IMG/VR virus record: IMGVR_UViG_3300031673_000067
Coordinates: 1 to 52,418 of that record
DNA length: 52,418 nt
Source of the DNA: a virus
Strand: one strand, 5' to 3'
Below the pieces are notes generated by a model. It saw only the letters and a program-made list of their open reading frames with translations, had not been told where the DNA came from and did not search any database. Numbering within the stretch: the first letter of the stretch is position 1; every line of letters begins with the position of its first letter. The translations under genes were made by a program, and so were the position numbers. Shown one piece after another: positions 24,942 through 34,902 of the stretch.

Positions 24942-26093
24942 TCATTTTATCCCATCTAATATATTATTTAATTCTTTTAATTCATCAGACATATTATTTT
25001 CTTTGACCGCCTCATCATTCTTTCCGTGAACAATCCGATCAATAATATATTTTTCCGCTGAATTACTAAGAATAATATCATTATCTTTTTGAAATAATTT
25101 TTCATAGTCTCTTTTTTCAAATGCTTTTATTGTGTCTATATCAACAAATGTTTTATCATTTTTAAATGGTGGTTCTCTGTCCATTTTTTCATAATATTTG
25201 TTCAATTGTGATTTTATCTTTGATTTATCCGCATCTGGTATATTAACTCCGCCTCTTGCACCGCTTAATGCTGCTGCTATAGCAAATATAGCTTTGGGTA
25301 CTGCTTTTATTTTTCCACCTTCTACATATACGTAAGGCAATTTGTATCCGCCGTAATTATCCTCTTCATCTGGATTAAAATACATAAACCCGTTTTTATA
25401 TGTGTTGCTTGGTTTTTCGCTTGAGTTTGTCTGCGTTTTAATTTGATTTACAGCTTTTCCTTTATCCCATTTTGTATCAACTGACATTAGATCATAGTTT
25501 TTATATGCTGGCACAGCTTTGCTTTCAATATCTTCACATATTCCAAGATTACTAGCAAATTCACATATATACTTATCCGTGCTTTTTCTTTCTGTTGATT
25601 TTATATATTTTCTTACTGAAAAAATACAGGCTTTTTCATTCATTGGAAATGTAACAAAACTTGATTCTTCTATGGTTCCTTTAATCAAATCTCTACATTT
25701 GTCTTGTGTGTTATAATATTCTTCAATAGTACAATATCCAATCGAAGCTCCCTGTATAGACCCAACTTTTACCTGTGGCAATACCCTTCCTGTTACAAAT
25801 GTATCATCAGTTGGTAATTTTGCTTCAAACATTAGCCCTTGCTCTGTGTCAGTATAAAAATTAACTCCCACCGGTTCTGTAGTCCTATGTTGCCATAACG
25901 CCGGTCGTTGGTTACCTCGTTTTTTTAAATCGTCTGTAAAAAATCCTGGTTTTACTCTGTCTTTTCCCAAATCTATATTATTATAAAATGAGGCATAACC
26001 GCTAATATATGCGTATTCATCACCCATATCATCAGTTTTCTTTTCTATAGCTTTTATCTGTAATGGGATTAACATATAATCTTTTTCGTTCAT
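24942..26093 (-). CDS. Prohead serine protease with C-terminal domain
   Basis: A 383-residue protease of the HK97 (U35/S78) type: YAYISGYASFYNNIDLGKDR, catalytic His in ALWQHRTTEPVG and Ser in SIQGASIGY. After about residue 185 comes a Ser/Asn-rich linker and a second domain (LPYVYVEGGKIKAVPKAIFA, then RGGVNIPDADKSKIKSQLNK), known from other phage proteins as a small helical module of unknown role. It matures the capsid. Confidence 0.85.
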   Translation of the reverse strand: MNEKDYMLIPLQIKAIEKKTDDMGDEYAYISGYASFYNNIDLGKDRVKPGFFTDDLKKRGNQRPALWQHRTTEPVGVNFYTDTEQGLMFEAKLPTDDTFVTGRVLPQVKVGSIQGASIGYCTIEEYYNTQDKCRDLIKGTIEESSFVTFPMNEKACIFSVRKYIKSTERKSTDKYICEFASNLGICEDIESKAVPAYKNYDLMSVDTKWDKGKAVNQIKTQTNSSEKPSNTYKNGFMYFNPDEEDNYGGYKLPYVYVEGGKIKAVPKAIFAIAAALSGARGGVNIPDADKSKIKSQLNKYYEKMDREPPFKNDKTFVDIDTIKAFEKRDYEKLFQKDNDIILSNSAEKYIIDRIVHGKNDEAVKENNMSDELKELNNILDGIK

Positions 26094-26148
26094 GTTTAAA
26101 CTCCTTTTTATATTCTAAGCTATTTGTCAACAACCTGTCAATAACTTT

Positions 26149-26985
26149 CTACAAATACACTGAAAGACATCTGCAATTAACTACATTTCCAATACTTGCA
26201 CCAAGACTCATATCTCCGGGATATTTTAATAGTTGTCCTGATACTATAAATGGTTCTGTGATTCCTACCTGTTGCCCGTTTGCAGCCTGGTGGTTAAATG
26301 GGTTTACCCTAACCTTACTATCGCCCATTGTTTCCCATTCTTTTTTTGCTGTTGCTATTAATGCAAACAATACAGCAGCTTCCTCAACACCTATTAGTTG
26401 TCTGACCTTATATGCGGTGTAGCTTGGTTTTTCCTGATATATCTCACTTATCTTTGCAATGTCATTTTCTGCAATTGCCGTTTCTAATTCTTTCAAACTT
26501 GCTAACGCTAAGATGTTTCTTATCCCCTCTGCATTTTCCTGAGTTTCTGTGTTGCTAATAGTTCCAACTCGGCGTTTGCTTTTTCGTATAAATATCTTAC
26601 TTGCTATAAGCAATAATGTTTCCTGGGTGTAATCTGTTATGCCCTCATCTTGTAATGATTGCCTTGCCAACTCAATTGATTGTCCAATTTCTTTCCTTGT
26701 AGTATCATCAATTTCATCCGCCTGTATATCTGCCTTATTCGCAATAAAATCTATAACCTCTTGAGGAATATCCTGTTTGATTTGTTTTCCTGTTAAAGTT
26801 CTTACTATTCTTAAATAATGCTTTTGCAATACAGGTGTGATTGTATCTATATCTTTCCCAGCTCTCACTTTGCGTTTTTGTTCAGCAAAATATTTCTTAA
26901 GATCAACAATCATTGTTTTCTCTAACCCCATCTTAAGATTGAAAACTTTATTTCTTTGCTTTTTTACAAACTCACGTTCAGTCAT
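26149..26985 (-). CDS. Mu F-like minor head protein (SPP1 gp7 family)
   Basis: Head morphogenesis protein. Start 26985 is chosen among three nearby ATGs because GGAAG lies six bases before it. The C-terminal conserved region is clear: KEWETMGDSKVRVNPFNHQA, then ITEPFIVSG, and the end SLGASIGNVVNCRC with paired Cys residues. It lies between portal and protease genes, as usual. Confidence 0.85.
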   Translation of the reverse strand: MTEREFVKKQRNKVFNLKMGLEKTMIVDLKKYFAEQKRKVRAGKDIDTITPVLQKHYLRIVRTLTGKQIKQDIPQEVIDFIANKADIQADEIDDTTRKEIGQSIELARQSLQDEGITDYTQETLLLIASKIFIRKSKRRVGTISNTETQENAEGIRNILALASLKELETAIAENDIAKISEIYQEKPSYTAYKVRQLIGVEEAAVLFALIATAKKEWETMGDSKVRVNPFNHQAANGQQVGITEPFIVSGQLLKYPGDMSLGASIGNVVNCRCLSVYL

Positions 26986-28261
26986 TTTCATCTTCCAAAT
27001 TTGATTCACGTCTTATAATATCGTCAGTGTAATCATCATCCCCGGCAGGTATCCAGTTTGCAGGTTTATATATTTGATTACCTTCATCGCCTATACTTTC
27101 ATATCCAGTCTCACTTCGTATTTCGTCTTCACTAAATGCAAATACATCACGCATTTTTTTAGCTCGTTCGAATAATCTTTCTTTTAGTGCTGGCAGTTCT
27201 TTTTCATTTATTACAAGTTCGTATCTGTCTCCATCTTTGTATCTACCAAGAATAAAATTACCCAACTGTTTATACAAAAATTTTGCTCTTGGTAATACTG
27301 CCAGGTCATAAAATGCCGCAATGGAATTTTGATAATTGTTCATAGTCATAGTTTTCATTGCTACCAATGGCAATGGAATTTGATAAACATTATAAATCTC
27401 TGATCTATTATTCTCAATAAGATTTATAAAATCCATATCTCTCGGGGATATTATAAGATTATCATATTTTATAGGCGCATTAGTTACAATATTCCTGCCG
27501 CTTTGTGCTGCGCCTTCCATGTCTTTTATCGAGTTTTTAAATGCTTCATACCCTTCCTGTCCTAACGGTTCAGTCGGTGAATACAAACCACTCGGTCGAG
27601 AACCTCTTTTTAGCATTGAAGTGTTGCTTATAAGCCCATAGTATTTACTCATTGCCTGATAATAAATCATACTGATAGGACTCTGTCCTCTTATGTTATC
27701 ACGCCGTGATTTGTTTAATATCTGTGTTGTCTCTTTTAATTTGTTTAATGTCTGATATACCCAAATTTTCCGCTTCTGAATTGTTTGTCTGTAAAATGTA
27801 TCCTGGTCATACTCTGCGTTCATTCTTATTTCACCAAGCCACCCATCATTGGCTCTCAGAAGATTTGTATAATTGCTTGGTATTACATATAGTCCAAACG
27901 GCTCATAGTCAACATTCCCTTCAAGTATCGGATAACATTCTCCAGTAACAAGAAAAGATGTCATAAGTTCAAATTGAAACCTGTCAGATGACATTTTAAA
28001 CCCTGGGTTATTTATGAGATTATTTACTGGATGGTCATCTATATAGTCATTGGTTATTTTGTCTTTTAGTACCGGAGTTAATTGCTCAAATGCCCATGAT
28101 ATTCTATTAACCGCATCACCTACCGTGTCGGATACTTCCCATATCCAATATGCTAAAGATGGGTTCAGTGCTGCTGACTCATTAAATATACCTGATATTT
28201 GCGAAGCTACATACTGAGAAATGCCTTTTGTTTCTATTTGTGTTCCGGCTTTTATTTCCAT
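26978..28261 (-). CDS. Portal protein (HK97 type)
   Basis: A 427-residue portal: NPSLAYWIWEVSDTVGDAVN at the start, then GECYPILEGN and IPLPLVAMKTMTMNNYQNS, the phrase common near the crown loop, and an end rich in Asp and Glu (DDDYTDDIIRRESNLEDEND). It forms the dodecameric DNA gate. The start overlaps the small upstream gene. Confidence 0.9.
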   Translation of the reverse strand: MEIKAGTQIETKGISQYVASQISGIFNESAALNPSLAYWIWEVSDTVGDAVNRISWAFEQLTPVLKDKITNDYIDDHPVNNLINNPGFKMSSDRFQFELMTSFLVTGECYPILEGNVDYEPFGLYVIPSNYTNLLRANDGWLGEIRMNAEYDQDTFYRQTIQKRKIWVYQTLNKLKETTQILNKSRRDNIRGQSPISMIYYQAMSKYYGLISNTSMLKRGSRPSGLYSPTEPLGQEGYEAFKNSIKDMEGAAQSGRNIVTNAPIKYDNLIISPRDMDFINLIENNRSEIYNVYQIPLPLVAMKTMTMNNYQNSIAAFYDLAVLPRAKFLYKQLGNFILGRYKDGDRYELVINEKELPALKERLFERAKKMRDVFAFSEDEIRSETGYESIGDEGNQIYKPANWIPAGDDDYTDDIIRRESNLEDEND

Positions 28262-28431
28262 GTTATACCCATGTCTTTATAATTTGTTACGCAAATTTTT
28301 TCATTAGTATTTTTATTAATTTCTTCCTCAAGTTTTTTTATATCTTTAATGCCTTTTATTTTTTTGTATGTCAACTCACAATTGCCACACCCATTATAAT
28401 ACTGATAAAAAACTATATATTTATGTCTCAT
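28252..28431 (-). CDS. Small Cys-containing protein (59 aa)
   Basis: Starts at 28431 with a four-base overlap of the LamG gene's stop and ends at 28252 inside the portal start. It contains CGNC (residues 15-18) and C47. The tight overlaps on both sides support it; function unknown. Confidence 0.6.
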   Translation of the reverse strand: MRHKYIVFYQYYNGCGNCELTYKKIKGIKDIKKLEEEINKNTNEKICVTNYKDMGITWK

Positions 28432-29852
28432 GGGTAAATCCTTGATAAATCGCTAAATTTTATATTGCCGCTTATGTATCCTGTTCTTATTTCCTTTGTG
28501 CCAAAATTCCATATTAGCTCGTCTGGCTCTTCATCTTCTACAAATATCCGTGCTTCAAAATTTCCTGAATTATAACTCACATCTATTTTTATATTATTAA
28601 TTATTGAATTGGTGCCATATAAATATTTTACTGGTCTAATTGTAATAGTTGTATCTGGATTACTGGCTCCGATGTCAAATAAACTACCTGTTATTATTGT
28701 TTCGGTAAATATAGGTTGGTCTGGTTCTATTTCATAATTTATTGTAAAACTATCTTGCTCAGGAGTAGTGCTTCCGTCTTCACTGTGAAAATATGTTTTG
28801 ATATTTATAGAATTAAGTCCGAATAATGCTAATGATGATATATTAGCGTTTATTACACTTGCGCTGTTTGTTTGTGGATACCCAGTACTATCAACCCATG
28901 CTGAACCATTCCAGTATTTTTCTACACCGGTAACTAGTATAGTATATGTTATGCTATCAAGTCCAGTTTCAGTAATAACATCTGTAAATCCCGTAATACT
29001 CGTTGCCTGTATTCCAGATTTTGGCAATGTGTTTGGATTATCAGTTGGGAATGTTGTGTCGGCTCCTGGCAGTTGCTGGGTTCCGGCTCCGTTATTCCAA
29101 CGAAAAGCTATTTCGGCCGCTGTTAATTCTCTAGCATAAACTACTACTTCATCTAGTATAGTAGTATCTAATATACAATTATTATTTCCATCTCTTCCGC
29201 TTATCTGAAAATTATAAGTATTAATTATGCTTCCTGTCAGTGTTCCGGGGACAAATACAGTTTTGTCTATCACATTATCAACATATATATTCATTCCAGT
29301 ATCCTGGCTATTGCCATTATATGTCAAAACAACATGATGGAATATATCATCGTTATATGTCCCCACTGTCTCGATTGCAATTACATCTATCAAATCTCTT
29401 ATTACAAATCTAATTATCCCTGATTGTATATTGACACCATATCCATCAAATGGAGCAACGCTGTTTTGTTTTGAAATAATTGTTTGAACTGTGCCAGAAG
29501 TAAATTTGATCCAAAATTCTAAGCTAAAGGAATCTGTTCTTTCAAAATTAAAATCTATATTGCCTAAATTTATAATACCTGTTGCTGTAATAAGCCCTTG
29601 TAGTCCATTATTAATTTTTGCAGGCACTTTATTGTTAGAATCATAACCGCCTTGTAGTGCTCCGTCTCTACTATTACCGCTACTGTCTCGAAATACAAGA
29701 TCATTTACATTATCATCCATTTCCCAATATGCGTATGCTTCCGGTGTGCCTGTGCTAGCCAGTAGTTTTGCTACCCCCCCAATAAACTGTATTTTATTTG
29801 AATCGAAATTATAATTGTCTTCGTTTGTGTTGTTATAGGTTGTAGATGGCAT
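28428..29852 (-). CDS. LamG-domain structural protein
   Basis: A 474-residue protein with a concanavalin A-like (LamG) domain in about residues 40-250: AYAYWEMDDNVNDLVFRDSS, then FSLEFWIKFTSGTVQTIISK and IFHHVVLTYNGNSQDTGMNI, LDEVVVYARELTAAEI. The rest is beta-rich, likely Ig-like. It is a probable carbohydrate-binding virion protein, coded upstream of the portal and next to a tailspike. Confidence 0.8.
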   Translation of the reverse strand: MPSTTYNNTNEDNYNFDSNKIQFIGGVAKLLASTGTPEAYAYWEMDDNVNDLVFRDSSGNSRDGALQGGYDSNNKVPAKINNGLQGLITATGIINLGNIDFNFERTDSFSLEFWIKFTSGTVQTIISKQNSVAPFDGYGVNIQSGIIRFVIRDLIDVIAIETVGTYNDDIFHHVVLTYNGNSQDTGMNIYVDNVIDKTVFVPGTLTGSIINTYNFQISGRDGNNNCILDTTILDEVVVYARELTAAEIAFRWNNGAGTQQLPGADTTFPTDNPNTLPKSGIQATSITGFTDVITETGLDSITYTILVTGVEKYWNGSAWVDSTGYPQTNSASVINANISSLALFGLNSINIKTYFHSEDGSTTPEQDSFTINYEIEPDQPIFTETIITGSLFDIGASNPDTTITIRPVKYLYGTNSIINNIKIDVSYNSGNFEARIFVEDEEPDELIWNFGTKEIRTGYISGNIKFSDLSRIYP

Positions 29853-29859
29853 TTTCCCT

Positions 29860-31548
29860 CTATAGTTTTATTATTTGCTGATTTCCATAATTTTCAATTG
29901 TATAATCCATTATTAAACTGGTTGGAGTTATTCCGCTGGTAGCCGTTAGGGATAATGTTATTAACCCAGTTCCGTTTGTGACTACAAATACGTCTGTTAT
30001 CCCGGTACCAATCGGTAAATCTATTTCGTTAATATGGGCTATGTTATTTGTAACTGTTCCTGCTTGATTTCTTGCAATTATGTTAACCTCGCCATAATGG
30101 CACTCTACAACATTTGTACCGGTATTAATAGCAATAACACTGTAAGATATTCTTATGCCTATTCCTGTATTATTTGCAACATATGCTGTTAGTATATTAG
30201 TACTTACTCCCTCAGTTAATGCCTTGGAATATTTTTTTACTGGCCGTGTTGAGTTTGATATATTACTAGCATCTGGAGTATATCCATTTTGCATATTATA
30301 ATTTGTTCTGTTTTCAAACATGTTGTTATTAACAAGATACCCTACCGAACCTGTCTCAAATAATATTCCTGAATTACAATCATAAGCTACATTATCAGCA
30401 AAATAACCCCGGCTACTATCATCCAATGTAATCCCTTCGCCACTAGAATTTATTGTTGTATTTCTGGTCACTATAGCACTGACATTGTCATCTACATCGA
30501 TTCCCTCGATGTTTGTATCCGTGAAGTTTTTATCGATAACAGCTGTCTGGACAAAAGGGCTTGTGCCAATTTGATCCAGTTTAATTGCTTCCGCATTACC
30601 CCCACCAATATTAAATATTTTATTGTTTTCTATCAGACAACTTAAAAAGCCTTGTAGGGATATACCTCTTCCAGCATCATTATAATTATCAATATAACAA
30701 TCAGAAATATAAGCATTTTTCATAGCTCGCAATACAATACATGCGCCCTCGGTTCCATCCAGACATCCTCTAAATGTATTACAGTTTACAAAAGCCACAT
30801 TATTTGACAGTTCTGAAAGCTGCGGAGGATTAGCGTAGTTATCGCCATCAATTGACCAGTGATATGACAATACAACGGCGCTTCCCGTTGTAGTGGTTTT
30901 CATTGTTATGTTATGAAAAATAACGTCATTAACAATTGCTTCATGGTCATTAAATGTAATACATGTGCCTGTATAGTTATTGTTACCACCAGTATTTGTA
31001 GCATTTTCAATTATAAAACCTGAGACAATCACATCATCTGCATTATGAGAAACTCTTATACATCTAGCACCGGAAATATTAGGTAACCACCCTATGCCTG
31101 CTCGTATAATAATCTTTTTTGTGGTAGGTATTACAATTGGATCGTAAGTAGCGTTAGTTTGAACTTCTAATACCTGCCCTTCTGTTAGTGCACTAATAGC
31201 CGTCTGTAAATCGGCAACTCCGGTAGTGGTCAATACGACATCAGCCGGGTACGCATAAAGATTGTCAATTTTTGTTTTAACTTTATGTTTCCAGCTGTAT
31301 ACATTATTGATCAGTTCTAAAGAGTTATCGTTTAATATTTTTCCCTGGTTTGCCGATAAAGGTTTGTTTGTATCTGTGCTTATAAGATTGTCAATAATAT
31401 CTGTGATATTACTTTTTGCTAATAATGCATTATTGAGGTCGGTTTGATTTGATAGTGTTCCTGTAATGCTTCCCCATGTTCCGCCTCCACCACCAGTTCC
31501 AGCAAAGGGATTTTTGTTGCCTACTGTATCTATATTACTTCTTAACAT
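29860..31548 (-). CDS. Right-handed beta-helix tailspike
   Basis: A 562-residue protein. An N-terminal Gly-rich start (FAGTGGGGGTW) and helical neck are followed by a parallel beta helix of pectate-lyase type from about residue 110 to 430, with repeated rungs such as IIRAGIGWLPNISGA, NAYISDCYIDNYN and SGEGITLDDSSRGYF. Such proteins bind or cut surface glycans. No catalytic triad can be assigned. Confidence 0.85.
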   Translation of the reverse strand: MLRSNIDTVGNKNPFAGTGGGGGTWGSITGTLSNQTDLNNALLAKSNITDIIDNLISTDTNKPLSANQGKILNDNSLELINNVYSWKHKVKTKIDNLYAYPADVVLTTTGVADLQTAISALTEGQVLEVQTNATYDPIVIPTTKKIIIRAGIGWLPNISGARCIRVSHNADDVIVSGFIIENATNTGGNNNYTGTCITFNDHEAIVNDVIFHNITMKTTTTGSAVVLSYHWSIDGDNYANPPQLSELSNNVAFVNCNTFRGCLDGTEGACIVLRAMKNAYISDCYIDNYNDAGRGISLQGFLSCLIENNKIFNIGGGNAEAIKLDQIGTSPFVQTAVIDKNFTDTNIEGIDVDDNVSAIVTRNTTINSSGEGITLDDSSRGYFADNVAYDCNSGILFETGSVGYLVNNNMFENRTNYNMQNGYTPDASNISNSTRPVKKYSKALTEGVSTNILTAYVANNTGIGIRISYSVIAINTGTNVVECHYGEVNIIARNQAGTVTNNIAHINEIDLPIGTGITDVFVVTNGTGLITLSLTATSGITPTSLIMDYTIENYGNQQIIKL

Positions 31549-31557
31549 CTCTGCTCC

Positions 31558-31830
31558 TTATAGTGCCACTACAACTTCACCGTCATATTGATAACAAAAC
31601 ATATATACGTCAATCCCTGCTGTAGCTGTAATAACTATTTCAGGACTATTTGTCACCACGCTTGTAGAATAATTTTGATCACCGCTAGGAGCTGGGTCTC
31701 CTGTGTCTACATATGTCTGGTAATATCTGCTCGGTTGCCATTGTTTAATACTAATTATTCCCTCGGTTACATTATCCGCAACTTTTGTCCAGGTATTTGC
31801 TGGTACGGGTATTAAAACTGGGTTTGCCAT
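31558..31830 (-). CDS. Small structural protein (90 aa)
   Basis: A beta-rich protein starting MANPVLIPVPANTWTKVADN with TGDPAPSGD in the middle. This pattern is common in small virion proteins next to tailspike genes, possibly a decoration or spike-cap protein. Exact role unknown. Confidence 0.65.
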   Translation of the reverse strand: MANPVLIPVPANTWTKVADNVTEGIISIKQWQPSRYYQTYVDTGDPAPSGDQNYSTSVVTNSPEIVITATAGIDVYMFCYQYDGEVVVAL

Positions 31831-32204
31831 TAGTTCACCTCTATTTCTTTTAATAATTTTTTTAACAACTCTTTTTCTAACTCGTCTTTTTTTTCTTCAA
31901 TTATTTTTTTTACAACTTCTTGTATTGAAGCACTTTCAAAATTATTTACATCATCTAACCAGTCTTTTGTAAATCTTGTATAATCTGTCTCAGCTCCTTT
32001 ATCAGTCACGTTTTTTACAGCACTCATGACTATATAACTCGTAAACATAGATTCATATTGTTTGGTAAGTGAATATTCTTTTATATCTTTGTTAATTAAT
32101 TTATTTTTATCAAGTTGTCTATAAATAAATCTATAAAGATAATTTATTTGCTCTGCTATCATCTTAGATAAATAATTGTCTATTTTTTTATCTATACTAG
32201 CCAT
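31830..32204 (-). CDS. Unknown helical protein (124 aa)
   Basis: No family recognised. The protein is helical with a Lys/Glu-rich end (IEEKKDELEKELLKKLLKEI). It overlaps both neighbours at its ends. It lies between terminase and tailspike genes. Confidence 0.65.
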   Translation of the reverse strand: MASIDKKIDNYLSKMIAEQINYLYRFIYRQLDKNKLINKDIKEYSLTKQYESMFTSYIVMSAVKNVTDKGAETDYTRFTKDWLDDVNNFESASIQEVVKKIIEEKKDELEKELLKKLLKEIEVN

Positions 32205-32631
32205 TTTTTACCTCGTACAATGCATATTCATTGTCGCTAATTCTATTGTACAAATATCCATCTATTTCATAATTATTTGCAAACACTTTATCAGCATAGT
32301 ATTGTTTTTCTTTATTGTCAACACCGTCTTTTGTTACTATGTATAAAAGTTTGTCATTTTGCTGTATAATATCAACCCTTTGTGGTGATTTTAATCTATA
32401 TTTTGTTTTTCCTCTTAACTCAAACTCTTTGATCCCCTGTGTCATATATTTTGTTTTTATATCTGTTAGTTTCCAGATTATTGCATTATTTATTTTATAT
32501 TTTATTATCTGTTCTTTAAAATATTCGTAATTAAAATCATCTGTGTAAATATGTAGATTACCAGTTGTTTTACAATGCTCTATTAACAATCTTCTGTTCC
32601 CTTTATTTTTAACAATCTTTTCTAAACTCAT
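32197..32631 (-). CDS. Unknown protein (144 aa)
   Basis: Start 32631 is chosen because it overlaps the terminase stop by four bases (ATGA); an ATG further upstream at 32685 would lie inside the terminase. No family recognised. The middle is alpha/beta with basic residues. Confidence 0.65.
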   Translation of the reverse strand: MSLEKIVKNKGNRRLLIEHCKTTGNLHIYTDDFNYEYFKEQIIKYKINNAIIWKLTDIKTKYMTQGIKEFELRGKTKYRLKSPQRVDIIQQNDKLLYIVTKDGVDNKEKQYYADKVFANNYEIDGYLYNRISDNEYALYEVKNG

Positions 32632-33983
32632 ACAGCTTCCATCTTTATATTTTGATATTCTATTGCTTTTGTAAATGCCATACATATGCTATCAGCTAAA
32701 TTCGGAGATTTAAACCCTGTTGGTTTTTTTTCTATTATTATTTTTCCTTTGCTAGATTCTTTTTTAACTATCTGGCATAATTCATCTTCTAATTTATCTT
32801 TTAAGCTTGTTCCAAATTCATCTTTTATTTCTGGATTTATAACAATGTAATCATCTACTTTTTCACCATTTAATTTTCTATATGAATTATTTAGTAAATC
32901 TCTTATTCTCCACCAGTCCTGAGCTTTTAAATTTTCAAACATATCCGAGTTTTTTATATTGATTTCATAATACTCATTTGGGCTTATTACAGCCCCACCT
33001 CCATTATATGCAATAATTTCCATTATTTTATATTCTTTTATTTCTGCTCTAACTCCAGCTCCTACCCCCACTCGATCAAATACAAATCTACTGCATGGAA
33101 AAAAACTATTTTCCTTCGCTAGTCTTATTGCTTTATGGGTTGTTTGTTTTGTATCCCCCTGTTGCCACTGGTTTAGATATACTACTGCATTACCATATCT
33201 GTGGCATGTTGCGTTTGCGTCTCCTCCATCGTCCGCCACGTCAAGGCTCACCACTTTCTTTCCTGATATTTTCTCGCTTTTATAAAGTTCGTACGCTGCT
33301 TGAACCCATTGCCTGTTTATAATAGAGTTTTCTATATTGTCATCTGGCAATCCTTCAAATACATGTTTATATCTCTGGGGGTCTCTTTCTTTCATTGCCT
33401 GTGCTTGTATTATTATTGTTTCTGGACAAAATGGATTATCATTATAATTCACTTTTAGTACTATTTTTTTAGGTAGGTTTTGTTTTGCTAAATTCCAGAT
33501 AGGATCATTATTTTTGCTTCTATTAAACGTAAAAAATAACCGGCTGTTTTGTTCTCTTATTGTTGGTAAAAGCTTTTCTATAGATTGCTCTGAAAATGAA
33601 TGAGCTTCCTCTCCCCATACTCTATCAAATCCCTCTAAGCTTTTGATTCCGTCCCCCTTACCTGCTGCCGCCTGTAATCCTTTAAAAGCAAATTCTGATC
33701 CAGTCTCTATACATATTATTTTGTTGTTTGTTATATGATAATAACATTCTAGTTTTTGCTGTTTTATTATATCTACTAGTAGATGGTATACAGAATCCTC
33801 TATAGAGTTCTGCACTTCTCTTACACATAAATATCTATGTTTCTCTCTAATACTTTCAAATATTAAAAACCTTGCAACCTGCTGGCTTTTACCGCCTCCA
33901 CGTCCTCCATGTAAAAATACGAGCCAGTAATCACCAAACATAGCCTCTTTAAATATTTTTATAAAATTCCATTCAATTTTCAT
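32628..33983 (-). CDS. Terminase large subunit
   Basis: A 451-residue packaging motor. Walker A GGRGGGKS (26-33), Walker B RVWGEEAHSF with catalytic Glu125/126, and the C-terminal nuclease core KVVSLDVADDGGDAN with D248. Closest in layout to the PBSX/Terminase_3 group. It cuts and packages genome concatemers. It overlaps the small subunit gene by 11 bases. Confidence 0.93.
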   Translation of the reverse strand: MKIEWNFIKIFKEAMFGDYWLVFLHGGRGGGKSQQVARFLIFESIREKHRYLCVREVQNSIEDSVYHLLVDIIKQQKLECYYHITNNKIICIETGSEFAFKGLQAAAGKGDGIKSLEGFDRVWGEEAHSFSEQSIEKLLPTIREQNSRLFFTFNRSKNNDPIWNLAKQNLPKKIVLKVNYNDNPFCPETIIIQAQAMKERDPQRYKHVFEGLPDDNIENSIINRQWVQAAYELYKSEKISGKKVVSLDVADDGGDANATCHRYGNAVVYLNQWQQGDTKQTTHKAIRLAKENSFFPCSRFVFDRVGVGAGVRAEIKEYKIMEIIAYNGGGAVISPNEYYEINIKNSDMFENLKAQDWWRIRDLLNNSYRKLNGEKVDDYIVINPEIKDEFGTSLKDKLEDELCQIVKKESSKGKIIIEKKPTGFKSPNLADSICMAFTKAIEYQNIKMEAV

Positions 33984-34413
33984 TTTCTGTAAACGTTATT
34001 ATGTGTTCTATTCTTGAATCCAATTTCCCGTCAAGCTGCAAGCTCTTATCATCTCTCCATCCATAATTTTTTAATACAAATATAATCATTGAGCTTGGTG
34101 CCTCTCCTGACAAGCCTGCCTCTTCCGCCCAATTTTCACATCTCAGCCTTGCCCTTTTCATAGTGCAAGAAAACTTTTTGTTTTTTTCATAGTCATATAT
34201 AGACTGCCTATCTACAAACCCTAATGCTAACGCTAAACCTGAAAGAGAGGGTGGGTTAATTTTCCATACTTGATTCCCTTTTTTATCTAATAATACATTT
34301 CCGTCATCATCTTTTACTGGCTCTGGCTTTCTGTCTTCAAAATATGCATCTATAATATCTTGCATTTCTTCTGGTGTATTAAACTTTCTCGGCCTTCCGC
34401 CTGCATGTGCCAT
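33973..34413 (-). CDS. Terminase small subunit
   Basis: A 146-residue DNA-recognition protein: start AHAGGRPRKFNTPEEMQDII, then PPSLSGLALALGFVDRQSIY (helix-turn-helix) and the C-terminal FVLKNYGWRDDKS. This matches the gp3-type small terminase subunit found in many phages. It recognises the packaging site. Confidence 0.85.
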   Translation of the reverse strand: MAHAGGRPRKFNTPEEMQDIIDAYFEDRKPEPVKDDDGNVLLDKKGNQVWKINPPSLSGLALALGFVDRQSIYDYEKNKKFSCTMKRARLRCENWAEEAGLSGEAPSSMIIFVLKNYGWRDDKSLQLDGKLDSRIEHIITFTENEN

Positions 34414-34446
34414 TAAAAAATCCTTAATTCTGCATTTATTTTATCG

Positions 34447-34716
34447 TTAAATATTCGTCTTTGTTTGCATTTCTTTTGGTAATTTATATATTCTTTGTAC
34501 TGTAAGTATCCCATCATTACATTTTACTTTATAATTGTTTTTAAAAAACTTGGTATAATCTATTTTATATATATCCATTTCTCTGTTTAATATATTAGTA
34601 GCTTCTTCAATATTACAATTATATTTATTTGCAAGTTGTTTTCTCAAATTTTTTGTCTTTCTATACATTTTATCTTGTATTTCTTTTACTTGTATATCAC
34701 AATCATTATCAATCAT
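34447..34716 (-). CDS. Unknown protein (89 aa)
   Basis: A small basic protein with a helical first half (KTKNLRKQLANKYN) and a short beta end (DGILTVQRIYKLP). No family recognised. It sits between the small terminase and a putative promoter region. Confidence 0.6.
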   Translation of the reverse strand: MIDNDCDIQVKEIQDKMYRKTKNLRKQLANKYNCNIEEATNILNREMDIYKIDYTKFFKNNYKVKCNDGILTVQRIYKLPKEMQTKTNI

Positions 34717-34747
34717 TTTGTATACCTATAAACAAAAATAGAGACAA

Positions 34748-34885
34748 TTAGTTTGTCTCTTTAATTTCTTTTTTATCTTTGATGTTTGTTGATTTAACAT
34801 GTGTTGCTGGAGGACAGTTTTTAATATTTTCTATTTCGTCAATGTTTTTAAAAACTTCTTTAAGTGTATTCTCTATATTGTACAT
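34748..34885 (-). CDS. Peptide of 45 aa
   Basis: A short reading frame with a strong GGGGGA site before its ATG at 34885 and a promoter-like sequence just upstream (34903-34931). It is a charged helix plus a Lys-rich tail. It could be a leader peptide or small regulator. Function unknown. Confidence 0.55.
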   Translation of the reverse strand: MYNIENTLKEVFKNIDEIENIKNCPPATHVKSTNIKDKKEIKETN

Positions 34886-34902
34886 AGATTATCCCCCTGA
34901 TT

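Noticed and set aside
29860-31548. Diversity-generating retroelement acting on the tailspike
   Set aside because: No reverse transcriptase gene and no nearby template repeat was seen.
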